The translations under genes and the position numbers were made by a program. A stretch of DNA of 64,000 nt, taken from the NCBI GenBank assembly GCA_050249415.1, contig JBFWQO010000005.1, positions 124,001 to 188,000 of the forward strand. The letters are read 5' to 3'. This DNA comes from CADEFQ01 sp050249415. GTDB lineage: Bacteria; Pseudomonadota; Gammaproteobacteria; Steroidobacterales; Steroidobacteraceae. Under the pieces are notes generated by a model. The model was not told where the DNA came from, made no database searches, and was given only the letters and a program-made list of their open reading frames with translations. Below, piece after piece: positions 35,371 to 43,280 of this stretch; position 1 is the first letter of the stretch, and each line of letters begins with the position of its first letter.

Positions 35371-35390
35371 ATAGTAAGGATTTTCCTTAC
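35371..35390 (-). promoter_or_regulatory. operator/promoter of mazEF-like pair
   Basis: A perfect inverted repeat GTAAGGA-TTT-TCCTTAC occupies 35374-35390. On the minus strand it runs into TACTAT (35376-35371), a good -10 hexamer for the antitoxin gene. TGGAAG about 17 bases upstream is a weak -35. The overlap suits repression by the antitoxin. Confidence 0.5.
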
Positions 35391-35399
35391 GCACTTCCA

Positions 35400-35770
35400 G
35401 TCCCGCTCGACCGCGCATGCAGGATCCATCACATGAGCCACACTTGCCACAGACGTTTCGGGTGCAAATGCGCGGGATTCACGCGTGACGCCGGGCATGC
35501 GCGGTTATCACGCCAACAAGGACGACATTGCCGCTCTGGATACAGCTGCGCACGCACTGAAAGCGCGCCCATTCGAGTGTCGAGCGCAGCGCCACCATCG
35601 GCGGCATGCGGTTGCCGCCGACGTCGACGTCGGCGTGCAACAGCGGTCGGTGCTCGATCCCGCCGCTCCCGGTATCCGCCCGGCTCGCCCGTTGCGCGGA
35701 CCGGGCGGGAGCGCTGATGTGACGCCGCTCACAGGCGGCTCGGCTCGAGCGAGAGCTGGCACACGAGCGC
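35400..35770. other. no recognised gene; 20-bp perfect palindrome
   Basis: I recognise no gene in this stretch between the toxin-antitoxin pair and the pilA control region. Open frames exist on both strands but their products are compositionally odd and match nothing I know. Bases 35616-35635 form a perfect 20-bp palindrome built on CGCCGACGTC. The stretch may hold eroded coding DNA. Confidence 0.35.
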
Positions 35771-35781
35771 ACTGACGTCTT

Positions 35782-35798
35782 GTGTCACTTCCTGACAC
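35782..35798. promoter_or_regulatory. upstream activator dyad, candidate PilR site
   Basis: GTGTCA-CTTCC-TGACAC is a perfect inverted repeat 107 bases upstream of the sigma-54 promoter. PilR sites in Pseudomonas contain TGTC motifs, so this fits an enhancer. Further TGACA/GACA copies occur at 35826-35830 and about 35841. Confidence 0.5.
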
Positions 35799-35905
35799 GA
35801 AGGGCAGCACAGCGTCGCGCCGCGCTGACATTGCGCTTGCGACATCGGTGCGTCGCATGACGGTGAGCACTTGCAATTCAGCAAGTTAGAGACACATCAC
35901 ATTGA

Positions 35906-35921
35906 TGGCACGGCCGTTGCT
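35906..35921 (+). promoter_or_regulatory. sigma-54 promoter of pilA
   Basis: TGGCAC-GGCCG-TTGCT exactly matches the sigma-54 consensus TGGCAC-N5-TTGCW, with the -24 GG and -12 GC correctly spaced. Transcription would begin near 35932, giving a leader of about 70 bases before pilA. Confidence 0.85.
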
Positions 35922-36000
35922 TCATGATTTCGCTGCAGGCGGAACACGCCGCGACCTTTGGTATCGACCCGAAATCTTCGTCCTCAAGGAGTTCCAGTCA

Positions 36001-36528
36001 ATGAAGACCATCCAGAAGGGTTTCACCCTCATCGAGCTGATGATCGTCGTCGCGATCATCGGTATTCTCGCCGCGATCGCGATCCCGGCGTATCAGGACT
36101 ACACGATCCGTTCGCAGGTCACCGAAGGCCTGAACCTGGCCGGCGCCGTGAAGGCGGAAGTCGCTGAGTACTATGCGCAGAACGGCTCGTGGCCGACAGC
36201 ACTTACGGGTGGTGCCGGCACGCTGGGCCACGCGGCGACGGAAGTCCCGAGCGGCAAGTATGTCAGCAGCGTCACGATCGTTGATCCGGGCACCATCCGG
36301 ATCACGTATTCCAACGCGGGTGGCTTCCAGGCGAACGCCAACCTGAACGGCCTCGTTCTTGACATGCGCCCTGCGCTGAGCGGCGCAGCCGCGACGGGCA
36401 ACAACGACGTTGTCTGGGTCTGCGGCAACAACGCCGGACCGACGGCTGTTCACCAGCCTGCGACGGCCGCTGCCGCTGCCGCAACAACGGTGCCGAACAA
36501 GTACCTGCCGGCGAGCTGCCGTCCGTAA
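36001..36528 (+). CDS. pilA: type IV major pilin PilA
   Basis: The pilus subunit, 175 residues as a precursor. The leader MKTIQKG is cut before Phe8, then FTLIELMIVVAIIGILAAIAI is the conserved hydrophobic helix with Glu5 of the mature chain. Cys141 and Cys173 would close the C-terminal disulphide loop. The Ala-rich stretch before the last Cys is unusual. AAGGAG lies nine bases before the ATG. It has its own sigma-54 promoter and is followed by a rho-independent terminator, so it is a single-gene unit expected to respond to PilSR. PilD, encoded downstream, would process it. Confidence 0.95.
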   Translation: MKTIQKGFTLIELMIVVAIIGILAAIAIPAYQDYTIRSQVTEGLNLAGAVKAEVAEYYAQNGSWPTALTGGAGTLGHAATEVPSGKYVSSVTIVDPGTIRITYSNAGGFQANANLNGLVLDMRPALSGAAATGNNDVVWVCGNNAGPTAVHQPATAAAAAATTVPNKYLPASCRP

Positions 36529-36554
36529 TTGCTTCGGACTGTGATCGACAAGGG

Positions 36555-36583
36555 AGCCCCTCTCCGGAGGGGCTTTCTTTTTT
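36555..36583 (+). terminator. rho-independent terminator of pilA
   Basis: AGCCCCTC and GAGGGGCT form an 8-bp stem with a TCCG loop (36555-36574), followed by a T-rich run to 36583. Confidence 0.9.
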
Positions 36584-36642
36584 GGGAGCCGAATCACGCA
36601 GGGCGCTCCGCCGCTGTGCGACCATCGCCCGGGATTTGACAA

Positions 36643-36670
36643 TTGCCCGGGGGTCGCCCTCCGGTACACT
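36643..36670 (+). promoter_or_regulatory. candidate sigma-70 promoter for pilB
   Basis: TTGCCC (36643-36648), 16 bases, TACACT (36665-36670). A better -35 word, TTGACA at 36636, is 23 bases from the hexamer, which is too far. The leader to the pilB ATG would be about 30 bases. Confidence 0.35.
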
Positions 36671-36708
36671 ATCGGTTCGACGGGTCGCGGACTGCTTGCT
36701 GCAAGTGC

Positions 36709-38451
36709 ATGAACGATAACGCAACTCTTGCCATTGGAGGCTCGCGCTCCACCCTGGGCGGGCTGCCCCAGCGGCTCGTGCAGGACGGGCTCGTGGACGA
36801 GCCGACCATGCAGAGTGCGCTGCAGTCCGCGCGCGACCGCAAGGGCGGCTTCGTCACGCAACTGATCGGCATGGGCGCCGCGCGCGCCCGCGATATCGCG
36901 GTGGCCGCCTCGCACGAATTCGGCGTGCCGCTGCTCGACCTCGACAGCCTCGCGGTCGACCTCGATCTCGTGCGCCTCGTCAACGACAAGCTGCTCGCCA
37001 AACACCGCGTGCTGCCGCTCTTTCGCCGCGGCAAGCGGATGTTCCTCGCGGTCGCCGACCCGACCAACCTGCACGCGATCGACGAGATCAAGTTCGCGAC
37101 CGGCCTCGGCATCGAGGCCATCGTCGTCGAGGACGACAAGCTGCAACGCGCCGTCGACAAGGCGATCGAGCAAGTCGACACGCAGATGCCGAACTTCACC
37201 GAGGAGGAAGGCGTCGACCTCGAGGGCCTCGAGGTCACGGGCGGCGAGGACGAGAACGATGGCGGCATCACGCGCGACGATGTCGACGACGCGCCGATCG
37301 TCAAGTTCGTGAACAAGGTGATGCTCGATGCGATCCGCCGCGGCGCGTCGGATATCCACTTCGAGCCGTACGAGAAGACCTACCGCGTCCGTTACCGGAT
37401 GGACGGCGTGCTGAAGGAAGTGGCCCAGCCGCCCGTGCAGCTCTCGCAGAAGATCTGCGCGCGCATCAAGGTGATGTCGCGGCTCGACATCGCCGAGCGC
37501 CGCGTGCCGCAGGACGGCCGCATCAAGATGAAGCTGTCGAAGACGCGGGCGATCGACTTTCGTGTCAGCACCTGCCCTACGCTCTACGGCGAAAAGATCG
37601 TCGCGCGTATCCTTGATCCTTCCCAGGCGATGCTCGGCATCGACGCGCTCGGCTACGAGCCGTTCCAGAAAGACCTGTACCTCAAGTACCTGGAAAAGCC
37701 GCAGGGCATGATCCTCGTCACGGGCCCGACCGGCAGCGGCAAGACGGTGTCGCTCTACACGGGGCTCAATATCCTGAATCGCGAGGACACGAACATCTCG
37801 ACCGCGGAAGACCCGGCGGAAATCAACCTGCCCGGCGTCAATCAGGTGAACGTGAACCCGAAGGTGGGCCTCACGTTCGCTTCCGCGCTGCGTGCGTTCC
37901 TGCGCCAGGACCCGGACGTGGTGATGGTCGGCGAGATCCGCGACCTCGAGACCGCCGAGATCGCGATCAAGGCCGCGCAGACGGGCCACCTCGTGCTCTC
38001 CACGCTGCACACGAACGATGCCCCGCAGACCCTCACCCGCATGATCGACATGGGCGTGAAGCCCTATGCGATCGCCACTTCGGTGAGCCTGATCATCGCC
38101 CAGCGTCTCGCGCGGCGCCTGTGCACGCAGTGCAAGCACCTCGTCGACATTCCCGCCGACGCGCTGCTCAAGGAAGGGTTTGCGAAGGAAGACGTGGAAG
38201 CCGGCATCAAGGCTTACGGCCCGAAGGGCTGCCAGGCCTGCACCGACGGCTACAAGGGGCGCGTGGGCATCTACCAGGTGCTGCCGGTCACCGACGAAAT
38301 CGGCCGCATCATCATGGAAGGCGGCAACGCGATCTCGATCGGCGACGCAGCCAAGAGAATGGGCGTGTGGGACCTGCGCCGTTCGGGTCTCGAGAAAGTG
38401 AAGCAGGGCATGACGAGCCTCGAAGAGGTCAACAGTGTCACGATCGAGTGA
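36709..38451 (+). CDS. pilB: type IV pilus assembly ATPase PilB
   Basis: PilB is the hexameric ATPase that drives pilus extension. The 580-residue protein has an N-terminal MshEN-type domain (LPQRLVQDGLVDEPTMQSAL). The ATPase core follows, with DIHFEPYEKTYRVRYRMDG, Walker A GPTGSGKT (from residue 339), Asp box, Walker B VVMVGEIRD and the His box LVLSTLHTND. Two CxxC pairs (CTQC, CQAC) form the zinc site. The chosen ATG (MNDNATLAIGG) lies within an open frame that extends upstream; 580 residues fits the family. pilC follows after 17 bases. Confidence 0.95.
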   Translation: MNDNATLAIGGSRSTLGGLPQRLVQDGLVDEPTMQSALQSARDRKGGFVTQLIGMGAARARDIAVAASHEFGVPLLDLDSLAVDLDLVRLVNDKLLAKHRVLPLFRRGKRMFLAVADPTNLHAIDEIKFATGLGIEAIVVEDDKLQRAVDKAIEQVDTQMPNFTEEEGVDLEGLEVTGGEDENDGGITRDDVDDAPIVKFVNKVMLDAIRRGASDIHFEPYEKTYRVRYRMDGVLKEVAQPPVQLSQKICARIKVMSRLDIAERRVPQDGRIKMKLSKTRAIDFRVSTCPTLYGEKIVARILDPSQAMLGIDALGYEPFQKDLYLKYLEKPQGMILVTGPTGSGKTVSLYTGLNILNREDTNISTAEDPAEINLPGVNQVNVNPKVGLTFASALRAFLRQDPDVVMVGEIRDLETAEIAIKAAQTGHLVLSTLHTNDAPQTLTRMIDMGVKPYAIATSVSLIIAQRLARRLCTQCKHLVDIPADALLKEGFAKEDVEAGIKAYGPKGCQACTDGYKGRVGIYQVLPVTDEIGRIIMEGGNAISIGDAAKRMGVWDLRRSGLEKVKQGMTSLEEVNSVTIE

Positions 38452-38468
38452 CCTGACGGAGTGTGCAC

Positions 38469-39707
38469 ATGGCTAATGTCGCAGCAACCACCACTGTCCG
38501 CACGATCAAGCGGGACATCCCGTTTGCGTGGGAAGGCATGGACAAGCGCGGCAATCGCGTCAAGGGCAAGAGCCTTGCGCCCGACGAGGCCGCGCTGCGC
38601 GCCGAACTGCGTCGCCAGGGCATCGCGCCGTCGAAGATCAGGAAGCAGTCGACGGCATTCAAGTCATCGGGCAAGGTCAAGCCCGAGGACATCGCGGTGT
38701 TCAGCCGCCAGCTCGCCACGATGCTCGCCTCCGGCATTCCGCTCGTGCAGGCCTTCGAGATCGTCGGCAACGGCCACGAGAAGCCCTCGGTGCAGAAGCT
38801 GATCCTCGACGTGAAAATGGACATCGAGGGCGGCACCTCGCTGCACGAGGCGCTCGCGAAACATCCGCTCTACTTCGATGATCTCTATGTGAACCTCGTC
38901 GAGGCGGGCGAGCAGGCGGGCGCGCTCGAGAACCTGCTCGACAAGATCGCGACCTACAAGGAAAAGACCGAGGCGATCAAGAAGAAGGTCAAGAAGGCGC
39001 TCTTCTACCCCGCCGCCGTCATGGTGGTGGCCGTGGTCGTCACGCTGATCCTGCTCATCTTCGTGATCCCGCAGTTCGAGAGCCTGTTCAAGGGCTTCGG
39101 CGCCGAGCTGCCCGCCTTCACGCAATTCGTGATCAACCTGTCGAAGGGCGTGCAGAACCACGGCCTGCTGATGGCCGTGATTCTCGGTGGGGCCGTGTAT
39201 GCCTTCATGTACTTCAAGAAGCGCTCGAAGAGAATGCGCGAGGTGCTCGACCGCTTGTCCCTCAAGCTGCCGATCATCGGCCCGATCCTGACGAAGTCGG
39301 CGATCGCGCGCTACGCGCGCACGCTGTCGACGATGTTCGCCGCGGGCGTGCCGCTCGTCGAGGCGCTCGAATCCGTCGCCGGTGCCACGGGCAACATCAT
39401 CTACGAGAATGCCGTGATGCGGATGCGCGACGAAGTCGCGACCGGCCAGCGCCTGCAGCGCGCGATGGAGAACACGCAGCTCTTCCCGAACATGGTGATC
39501 CAGATGGTCGCGGTCGGCGAGGAAGCCGGCGCGCTCGACCAGATGTCGGCGAAGGTCGCGGAATTCTACGAGGCCGAGGTCGACAACGCGGTCGACAGCA
39601 TGTCGAGTCTCCTCGAACCGCTGATCATGGCGATCCTCGGCGTGCTCGTCGGCGGCCTCGTGATCGCGATGTACCTGCCGATCTTCAAGCTCGGCGCGGT
39701 CGTGTGA
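38469..39707 (+). CDS. pilC: type IV pilus inner-membrane platform protein PilC
   Basis: PilC is the inner-membrane platform on which PilB acts. The 412-residue protein has the two GspF-type repeats: first FSRQLATMLASGIPLVQAFE, second YARTLSTMFAAGVPLVEALE. Transmembrane segments lie near residues 175-200, 225-245 and at the C-terminus. The ATG at 38469 has GGAG upstream; an in-frame GTG at 38463 is less likely. The stop codon overlaps the pilD GTG as GTGA. Confidence 0.95.
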   Translation: MANVAATTTVRTIKRDIPFAWEGMDKRGNRVKGKSLAPDEAALRAELRRQGIAPSKIRKQSTAFKSSGKVKPEDIAVFSRQLATMLASGIPLVQAFEIVGNGHEKPSVQKLILDVKMDIEGGTSLHEALAKHPLYFDDLYVNLVEAGEQAGALENLLDKIATYKEKTEAIKKKVKKALFYPAAVMVVAVVVTLILLIFVIPQFESLFKGFGAELPAFTQFVINLSKGVQNHGLLMAVILGGAVYAFMYFKKRSKRMREVLDRLSLKLPIIGPILTKSAIARYARTLSTMFAAGVPLVEALESVAGATGNIIYENAVMRMRDEVATGQRLQRAMENTQLFPNMVIQMVAVGEEAGALDQMSAKVAEFYEAEVDNAVDSMSSLLEPLIMAILGVLVGGLVIAMYLPIFKLGAVV

Positions 39708-40552
39708 TCGCGGCGTGCTTCGTTCTGGGGCTGCTGATCGGCAGCTTCCTGAACGTGGTCGTCTATCGCACGCCCGTCATCCTCGACCGGCAGTGGCGAC
39801 GGCAGTGCGATGAACTCTCCGGTCGGGAAACGCCCGAAGCGCCGCGCTTCAACCTCGTGGTGCCCCGCTCGGCGTGCCCCGCCTGCAAGGCGCCGATCAA
39901 GGCGCTGCACAACGTACCGGTGCTCAGCTGGCTCGCACTGCGCGGCCGCTGCGCGAACTGCAAGGCGAAGATCGGTGTGCGGTACCCGCTCGTGGAGCTG
40001 CTGACCGGCGCGCTGTCGGCGGCGGTCGCATGGCAGTTCGGAACCGGCCCCGCCGCCCTCCCGACCCTGGGCGCCGCGCTCGTGCTCACCTGGTTCCTGA
40101 TTGCCCTCACCTTCATCGATTTCGACACGCAACTGCTGCCGGACGCGCTGACGCTGCCGCTGCTGTGGCTCGGGCTCGCCGCGAGTGTCCTTGGGCTTAC
40201 GGCCGTGGGCCCGCGCGAGGCGATCGTCGGTGCGCTCGGGGGGTATCTCTCGCTGTGGTCGGTGTACCACCTCTTTCGCCTCGCGACCGGCAAGGAGGGC
40301 ATGGGCTACGGCGACTTCAAGCTGCTCGCCGCGCTCGGCGCGTGGCTCGGCTGGCAGATGCTGCTGCCGATCATCCTGCTGTCCGCCGCGGTCGGCGCGG
40401 TGACGGGCATCGCGCTCATCGTCACGCGCGGGCGCGACCGCAACGTGCCGATGCCCTTCGGCCCCTTCCTCGCGGCCGCCGGCTGGATCGCGCTGATGTG
40501 GGGCCCCGCGATCGTGAACGGCTATCTCGGCATGTTCGCGCCGGGGCGCTGA
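39704..40552 (+). CDS. pilD: prepilin peptidase / N-methyltransferase PilD
   Basis: PilD cleaves the pilin leader and methylates the new N-terminus, in the inner membrane. The 282-residue protein has the zinc-binding cysteines Cys58, Cys61, Cys83 and Cys86. The aspartyl protease pair lies in TFIDFDTQLLPD (Asp139/Asp141) and GMGYGDFKLL (Asp204). About eight hydrophobic helices are visible. The start is a GTG inside the pilC stop (GTGA). The N-terminal helix is somewhat shorter than in Pseudomonas PilD. It would process PilA. Confidence 0.94.
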   Translation: MIAACFVLGLLIGSFLNVVVYRTPVILDRQWRRQCDELSGRETPEAPRFNLVVPRSACPACKAPIKALHNVPVLSWLALRGRCANCKAKIGVRYPLVELLTGALSAAVAWQFGTGPAALPTLGAALVLTWFLIALTFIDFDTQLLPDALTLPLLWLGLAASVLGLTAVGPREAIVGALGGYLSLWSVYHLFRLATGKEGMGYGDFKLLAALGAWLGWQMLLPIILLSAAVGAVTGIALIVTRGRDRNVPMPFGPFLAAAGWIALMWGPAIVNGYLGMFAPGR

Positions 40553-40559
40553 GCGCCAC

Positions 40560-40581
40560 GATTCCGGGCGATCCCGGAATC
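40560..40581 (+). terminator. hairpin after pilD, no T-tract
   Basis: GATTCCGGG-CGAT-CCCGGAATC is a perfect 9-bp stem with a four-base loop, eight bases after the pilD stop. It lacks a T-run, so it may be a transcript-end stabiliser or a weak terminator. Confidence 0.45.
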
Positions 40582-40662
40582 TGGCTGCCCGTCCGCAAAT
40601 CTCTCCGAACACACGCGAATTGCAGGCTGGCGCCCTGCAGGACAGCGGTCACACGATTGATC

Positions 40663-40902
40663 ATGAGCCCGGCAATTCTCCGGGATCGGGGATATCGCTA
40701 CTATTTCTTCTCGCGCGAGGAGCCACGCATGCATATCCACGTTCAGGGCCCCGATGGCGAGGCCAAGTTCTGGCTGGAGCCCCGAGTCGAATTGGCGCAG
40801 AATTCCGGCATAAGTCCACGAAGCCTGCGAGTCGCCCAAGCTTTTGTCGAGGATCATTTCGATGTCTTCCGTGACGCCTGGAATCGACACTTCAGTCGCT
40901 GA
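40663..40902 (+). CDS. DUF4160 protein
   Basis: A 79-residue protein matching the DUF4160 family, with the signature GYRYYFFSREEPRMHIHVQGPDGEAKFW and a C-terminal helix ending DAWNRHFSR. The family's biochemical function is not known; it is often next to DUF2442 genes, as here, and such pairs have been suggested to be toxin-antitoxin-like. It overlaps the DUF2442 gene by 41 bases. The pair lies as an insert between pilD and coaE. Confidence 0.75.
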   Translation: MSPAILRDRGYRYYFFSREEPRMHIHVQGPDGEAKFWLEPRVELAQNSGISPRSLRVAQAFVEDHFDVFRDAWNRHFSR

Positions 40903-41137
40903 GATCACCCACGTATCGCCTCATGGCTTCTGGCTCTCGCTCGGCTCGGAGGAGTTGTTTCTGGCCTTTGAGCACTTTCCGTGGTTCCGGCATGCGACCA
41001 TTGCTCAGCTCTCACGCGTGGAAAGACCCGCGCCGCATCACTTGTACTGGCCGGAACTCGACATTGACCTTTCTGTGGAGTCAATACGCGACCCTCGAGC
41101 CTTTCCGCTCGTGTCGAAGTCGACTTCAGGCGTCTAG
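40862..41137 (+). CDS. DUF2442 protein
   Basis: A 91-residue DUF2442 protein with HVSPHGFWLSLGSEELFLAFEHFPWF and the late segment HHLYWPELDIDLSVESI. ATG 40862 (GAGG upstream) is preferred over an upstream TTG. It overlaps the DUF4160 gene in a different frame. Some DUF2442 members contain a small beta-rich DNA-binding-like fold, but function is unproven. coaE starts 18 bases later. Confidence 0.75.
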   Translation: MSSVTPGIDTSVAEITHVSPHGFWLSLGSEELFLAFEHFPWFRHATIAQLSRVERPAPHHLYWPELDIDLSVESIRDPRAFPLVSKSTSGV

Positions 41138-41154
41138 GCGCGAACCCATACGGC

Positions 41155-41802
41155 ATGCGGTCCTATCGCATCGGCCTCACCGGCGGCATCGCGAGCGGCA
41201 AGAGCACCGTCGCGAACCTCTTCGCCGCGCTCGGCGTGCCGGTGATCGACGCGGACGTGATCGCCCGCGACGTCGTCGCCCCCGGCACGGCGCTCCTCGG
41301 CCGGATCCGTGCGGAGTTCGGCGATGCGGTCATCGCGCCTGACGGCTCGCTCGACCGTCGGGCGCTCCGCGCACGGGTGTTCGGTGACACGGTGGAGGCC
41401 GAGGCGGCGCGCAAGCGGCTCGAGGCGCTGACCCATCCGGCGATCCGTGCCGAAATGGACGCGCGGTCAGCCGCGGCCGGCGGGCCCTACCAGATCCTCG
41501 CGATCCCGCTGCTTGTCGAGGGCGGCTCGCGCGCGCGCGCGCGCGTCGACCGGGTGCTCGTGGTCGACACGGACGAGGCGACGCAGATTCGCCGCCTGCA
41601 GGCGCGTGACGGCTCGACCCTCGCGGAGGCGCGGGCGCTCATCGCCGCGCAGGTGGACCGCGCGACCCGGCTCGCCGCCGCCGACGATGTGATCGGCAAC
41701 GACAGCGGCCTCGAAGCGCTCGCGCGCGAGGTCGAGCGGCTGCATGGCCGCTATCTCGATGCCGCGGCGGTTTACGCAGGCGGAGGCCGTCAAGCACAAT
41801 AG
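41155..41802 (+). CDS. coaE: dephospho-CoA kinase
   Basis: CoaE performs the last step of coenzyme A synthesis, phosphorylating dephospho-CoA at the ribose 3'-OH. The 215-residue protein has the P-loop GLTGGIASGKST (near residues 7-18), DADVIARDVV and the lid RLQARDGSTLAEARALIAAQ. It follows pilD in many pseudomonads and xanthomonads; here the DUF4160/DUF2442 pair separates them. zapD begins five bases after its stop. Confidence 0.95.
   Translation: MRSYRIGLTGGIASGKSTVANLFAALGVPVIDADVIARDVVAPGTALLGRIRAEFGDAVIAPDGSLDRRALRARVFGDTVEAEAARKRLEALTHPAIRAEMDARSAAAGGPYQILAIPLLVEGGSRARARVDRVLVVDTDEATQIRRLQARDGSTLAEARALIAAQVDRATRLAAADDVIGNDSGLEALAREVERLHGRYLDAAAVYAGGGRQAQ
41771..41800 (+). promoter_or_regulatory. 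candidate zapD promoter inside coaE end
   Basis: TTTACG (41771-41776), 18 bases, CACAAT (41795-41800), then exactly six bases to the zapD ATG at 41807. The geometry again predicts a leaderless start. Confidence 0.4.
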
Positions 41803-41806
41803 GCGG

Positions 41807-42613
41807 ATGTCCAAGGAACTGGCGCAGGCGGATCCCCCCGTGGCGGAAGAGGCCGAGCTCGTCTTCGAGCAGCCGCTCACCGAGCGCATGCGCACCTTCC
41901 TGCGCATCGATTTCCTGTACAGCCAGGCCACGTACCACAACGAGCGCGCGAGCGAATGGGGCAGCCGCGCCGCGGTGTCGAGCCTCATCGACATCCTCGC
42001 GATCACGAGCCGCGGCGACGCCCGGGCCGACGCGCTGAAGGAACTGGAGCGCCACCTCGCGCTGCTCAACGAATTCCAGGCGAAACCGCATGTCGATGCG
42101 TCGCGGCTGCGCGCGGTGATGGCCAACCTCGTGCGTCTGCGCACCGAACTGCTCGCGGCAGGCTCGGCGTACCTGCAGCCGGTCAAGGACTCGGAGTTCC
42201 TCGCCGCGGTGAAGCATCGCAGCGCGATCCCGGGCGGCACCTGCGAGTTCGACCTGCCCGACTACTACTACTGGCTGCGGCAGCCTTCGCAGGCGCGGAC
42301 GACGGCGTTCAACGAGTGGCTCGAGCTGCTGCGCCCGCTATGCGATGCGATTGCCGAGCTGCTGTGGCTCACGCGCCAGAACGGACGATCACGACAGGAG
42401 ACCGCCAAGGGCGGCGTTTTCCACATCACCTTCGATCGCGAGTCGCCGGTGCAATTGCTCAGGATCAGCCTGCCGCAGTCGCTCGGCCTCTACCCCGAGA
42501 TCAGCGGCAGCCACTATCGATCGAGCATCCGCTTTCTCAGCTGGAACGGGCTCGGCGTGCGCCCGACACAATCGACCGACGATATTCCGTTCACGCTGGG
42601 CTGCTGCAATTGA
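41807..42613 (+). CDS. zapD: cell division protein ZapD
   Basis: ZapD crosslinks and bundles FtsZ filaments at the division ring. The 268-residue protein matches the family (YacF/DUF1342): FEQPLTERMRTFLRIDFLY at the N-terminus, then ITSRGDARADALKELER, and the C-terminal beta-rich domain with FDLPDYYYWLRQP. The start ATG was chosen over upstream in-frame codons because it gives the family length. The stop overlaps the yacG start as TTGA. coaE-zapD-yacG is a conserved gammaproteobacterial order. Confidence 0.93.
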   Translation: MSKELAQADPPVAEEAELVFEQPLTERMRTFLRIDFLYSQATYHNERASEWGSRAAVSSLIDILAITSRGDARADALKELERHLALLNEFQAKPHVDASRLRAVMANLVRLRTELLAAGSAYLQPVKDSEFLAAVKHRSAIPGGTCEFDLPDYYYWLRQPSQARTTAFNEWLELLRPLCDAIAELLWLTRQNGRSRQETAKGGVFHITFDRESPVQLLRISLPQSLGLYPEISGSHYRSSIRFLSWNGLGVRPTQSTDDIPFTLGCCN

Positions 42614-42819
42614 AAGTGCCCTGCCCCACGTGCAAGCGCGAGACCGAATGGTCGGCCTCGTCGCCGTATCGCCCCTTCTGCAGCGACCGCTGCCGCCTGA
42701 TCGACCTCGGTGCCTGGCTCACCGGGGAACACGCGATCCCGGGCGAGCCGGTCGAGGAATCGCCGGCGGCCGGGATGTACGATGCCCCCGCCGGCCGTGG
42801 TTCGGGCTCAGCCGTCTGA
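42610..42819 (+). CDS. yacG: DNA gyrase inhibitor YacG
   Basis: A 69-residue zinc protein that binds GyrB and inhibits gyrase. It starts at TTG in the TTGA overlap with zapD. The four zinc cysteines are Cys5, Cys8 (CPTC), Cys24 and Cys28 (CSDRC), followed by the family phrase RLIDLGAWLTGEHAIPG. The C-terminus is acidic then Gly/Ser-rich. It ends 12 bases inside the antisense pseudogene that follows. Confidence 0.92.
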   Translation: MKVPCPTCKRETEWSASSPYRPFCSDRCRLIDLGAWLTGEHAIPGEPVEESPAAGMYDAPAGRGSGSAV

Positions 42820-43155
42820 TTTCTTCAGCGCGTCGAGGGCGGCGCGCAGTATCGCCGCATCCATCTGGTCCTTCGGTCGCCGCCCCTGCTTGGTCAGCAA
42901 CAAGCCGTCGAGATCGAGCACGCGCAGCGGCACCCCGTCGAGATCGACCGTCTCGATGTGGCGTCGCATCTCTTGCCACGACCGGCCGCCGATCGAGGGC
43001 ATCACATCGATCGTGAACTCGTCGTTCACGCGGATCGCGTACCGGCGATCGCGTAGCCACCCGCGAGCGCATAGTCGACGCCCGCTTCGTTGAGATACTG
43101 CGCGAGCTCACGCAAGTCCGCCCAGGTCGCCGGGCGGGTGTACTCAGCCGTCGCG
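42808..43155 (-). pseudogene. frameshifted nucleotidyltransferase-like gene
   Basis: Reading leftward, one frame gives WADLRELAQYLNEAGVDYALAGGYAIA, the start of a minimal nucleotidyltransferase fold with the GG motif. It then hits a stop. A second frame picks up immediately at RYAIRVNDEFTIDVMPSIGG and runs to VLDLDGLLLTKQGRRPKDQM. A single-base shift near 43045 therefore breaks the gene. Intact relatives have a continuous GGYALA...DIDV motif. The 5' end is unclear. The C-terminal piece alone (from a GTG at 43029) could be misread as a 73-residue gene. Confidence 0.6.
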
Positions 43156-43280
43156 GCGGCGCCACGCGAGACGGCATGTGCCCCGCCGGCGGCGGCACGC
43201 GGCGCCCGACCGTGCGCTGGATCGGCTGCTGATCCGGCGCCGGCGGGGTCGCGGCTGGGCGCTTGCGCGTGGTCATGGTG

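Noticed and set aside
36636..36670. TTGACA paired with TACACT as a consensus promoter for pilB
   Set aside because: The spacer is 23 bases, too long for sigma-70; TTGCCC with a 16-base spacer is used instead, at low confidence.
42808..43029. A free-standing 73-residue gene starting at GTG 43029
   Set aside because: It is the C-terminal half of a nucleotidyltransferase whose N-terminal half is in the next frame upstream; better read as a pseudogene.
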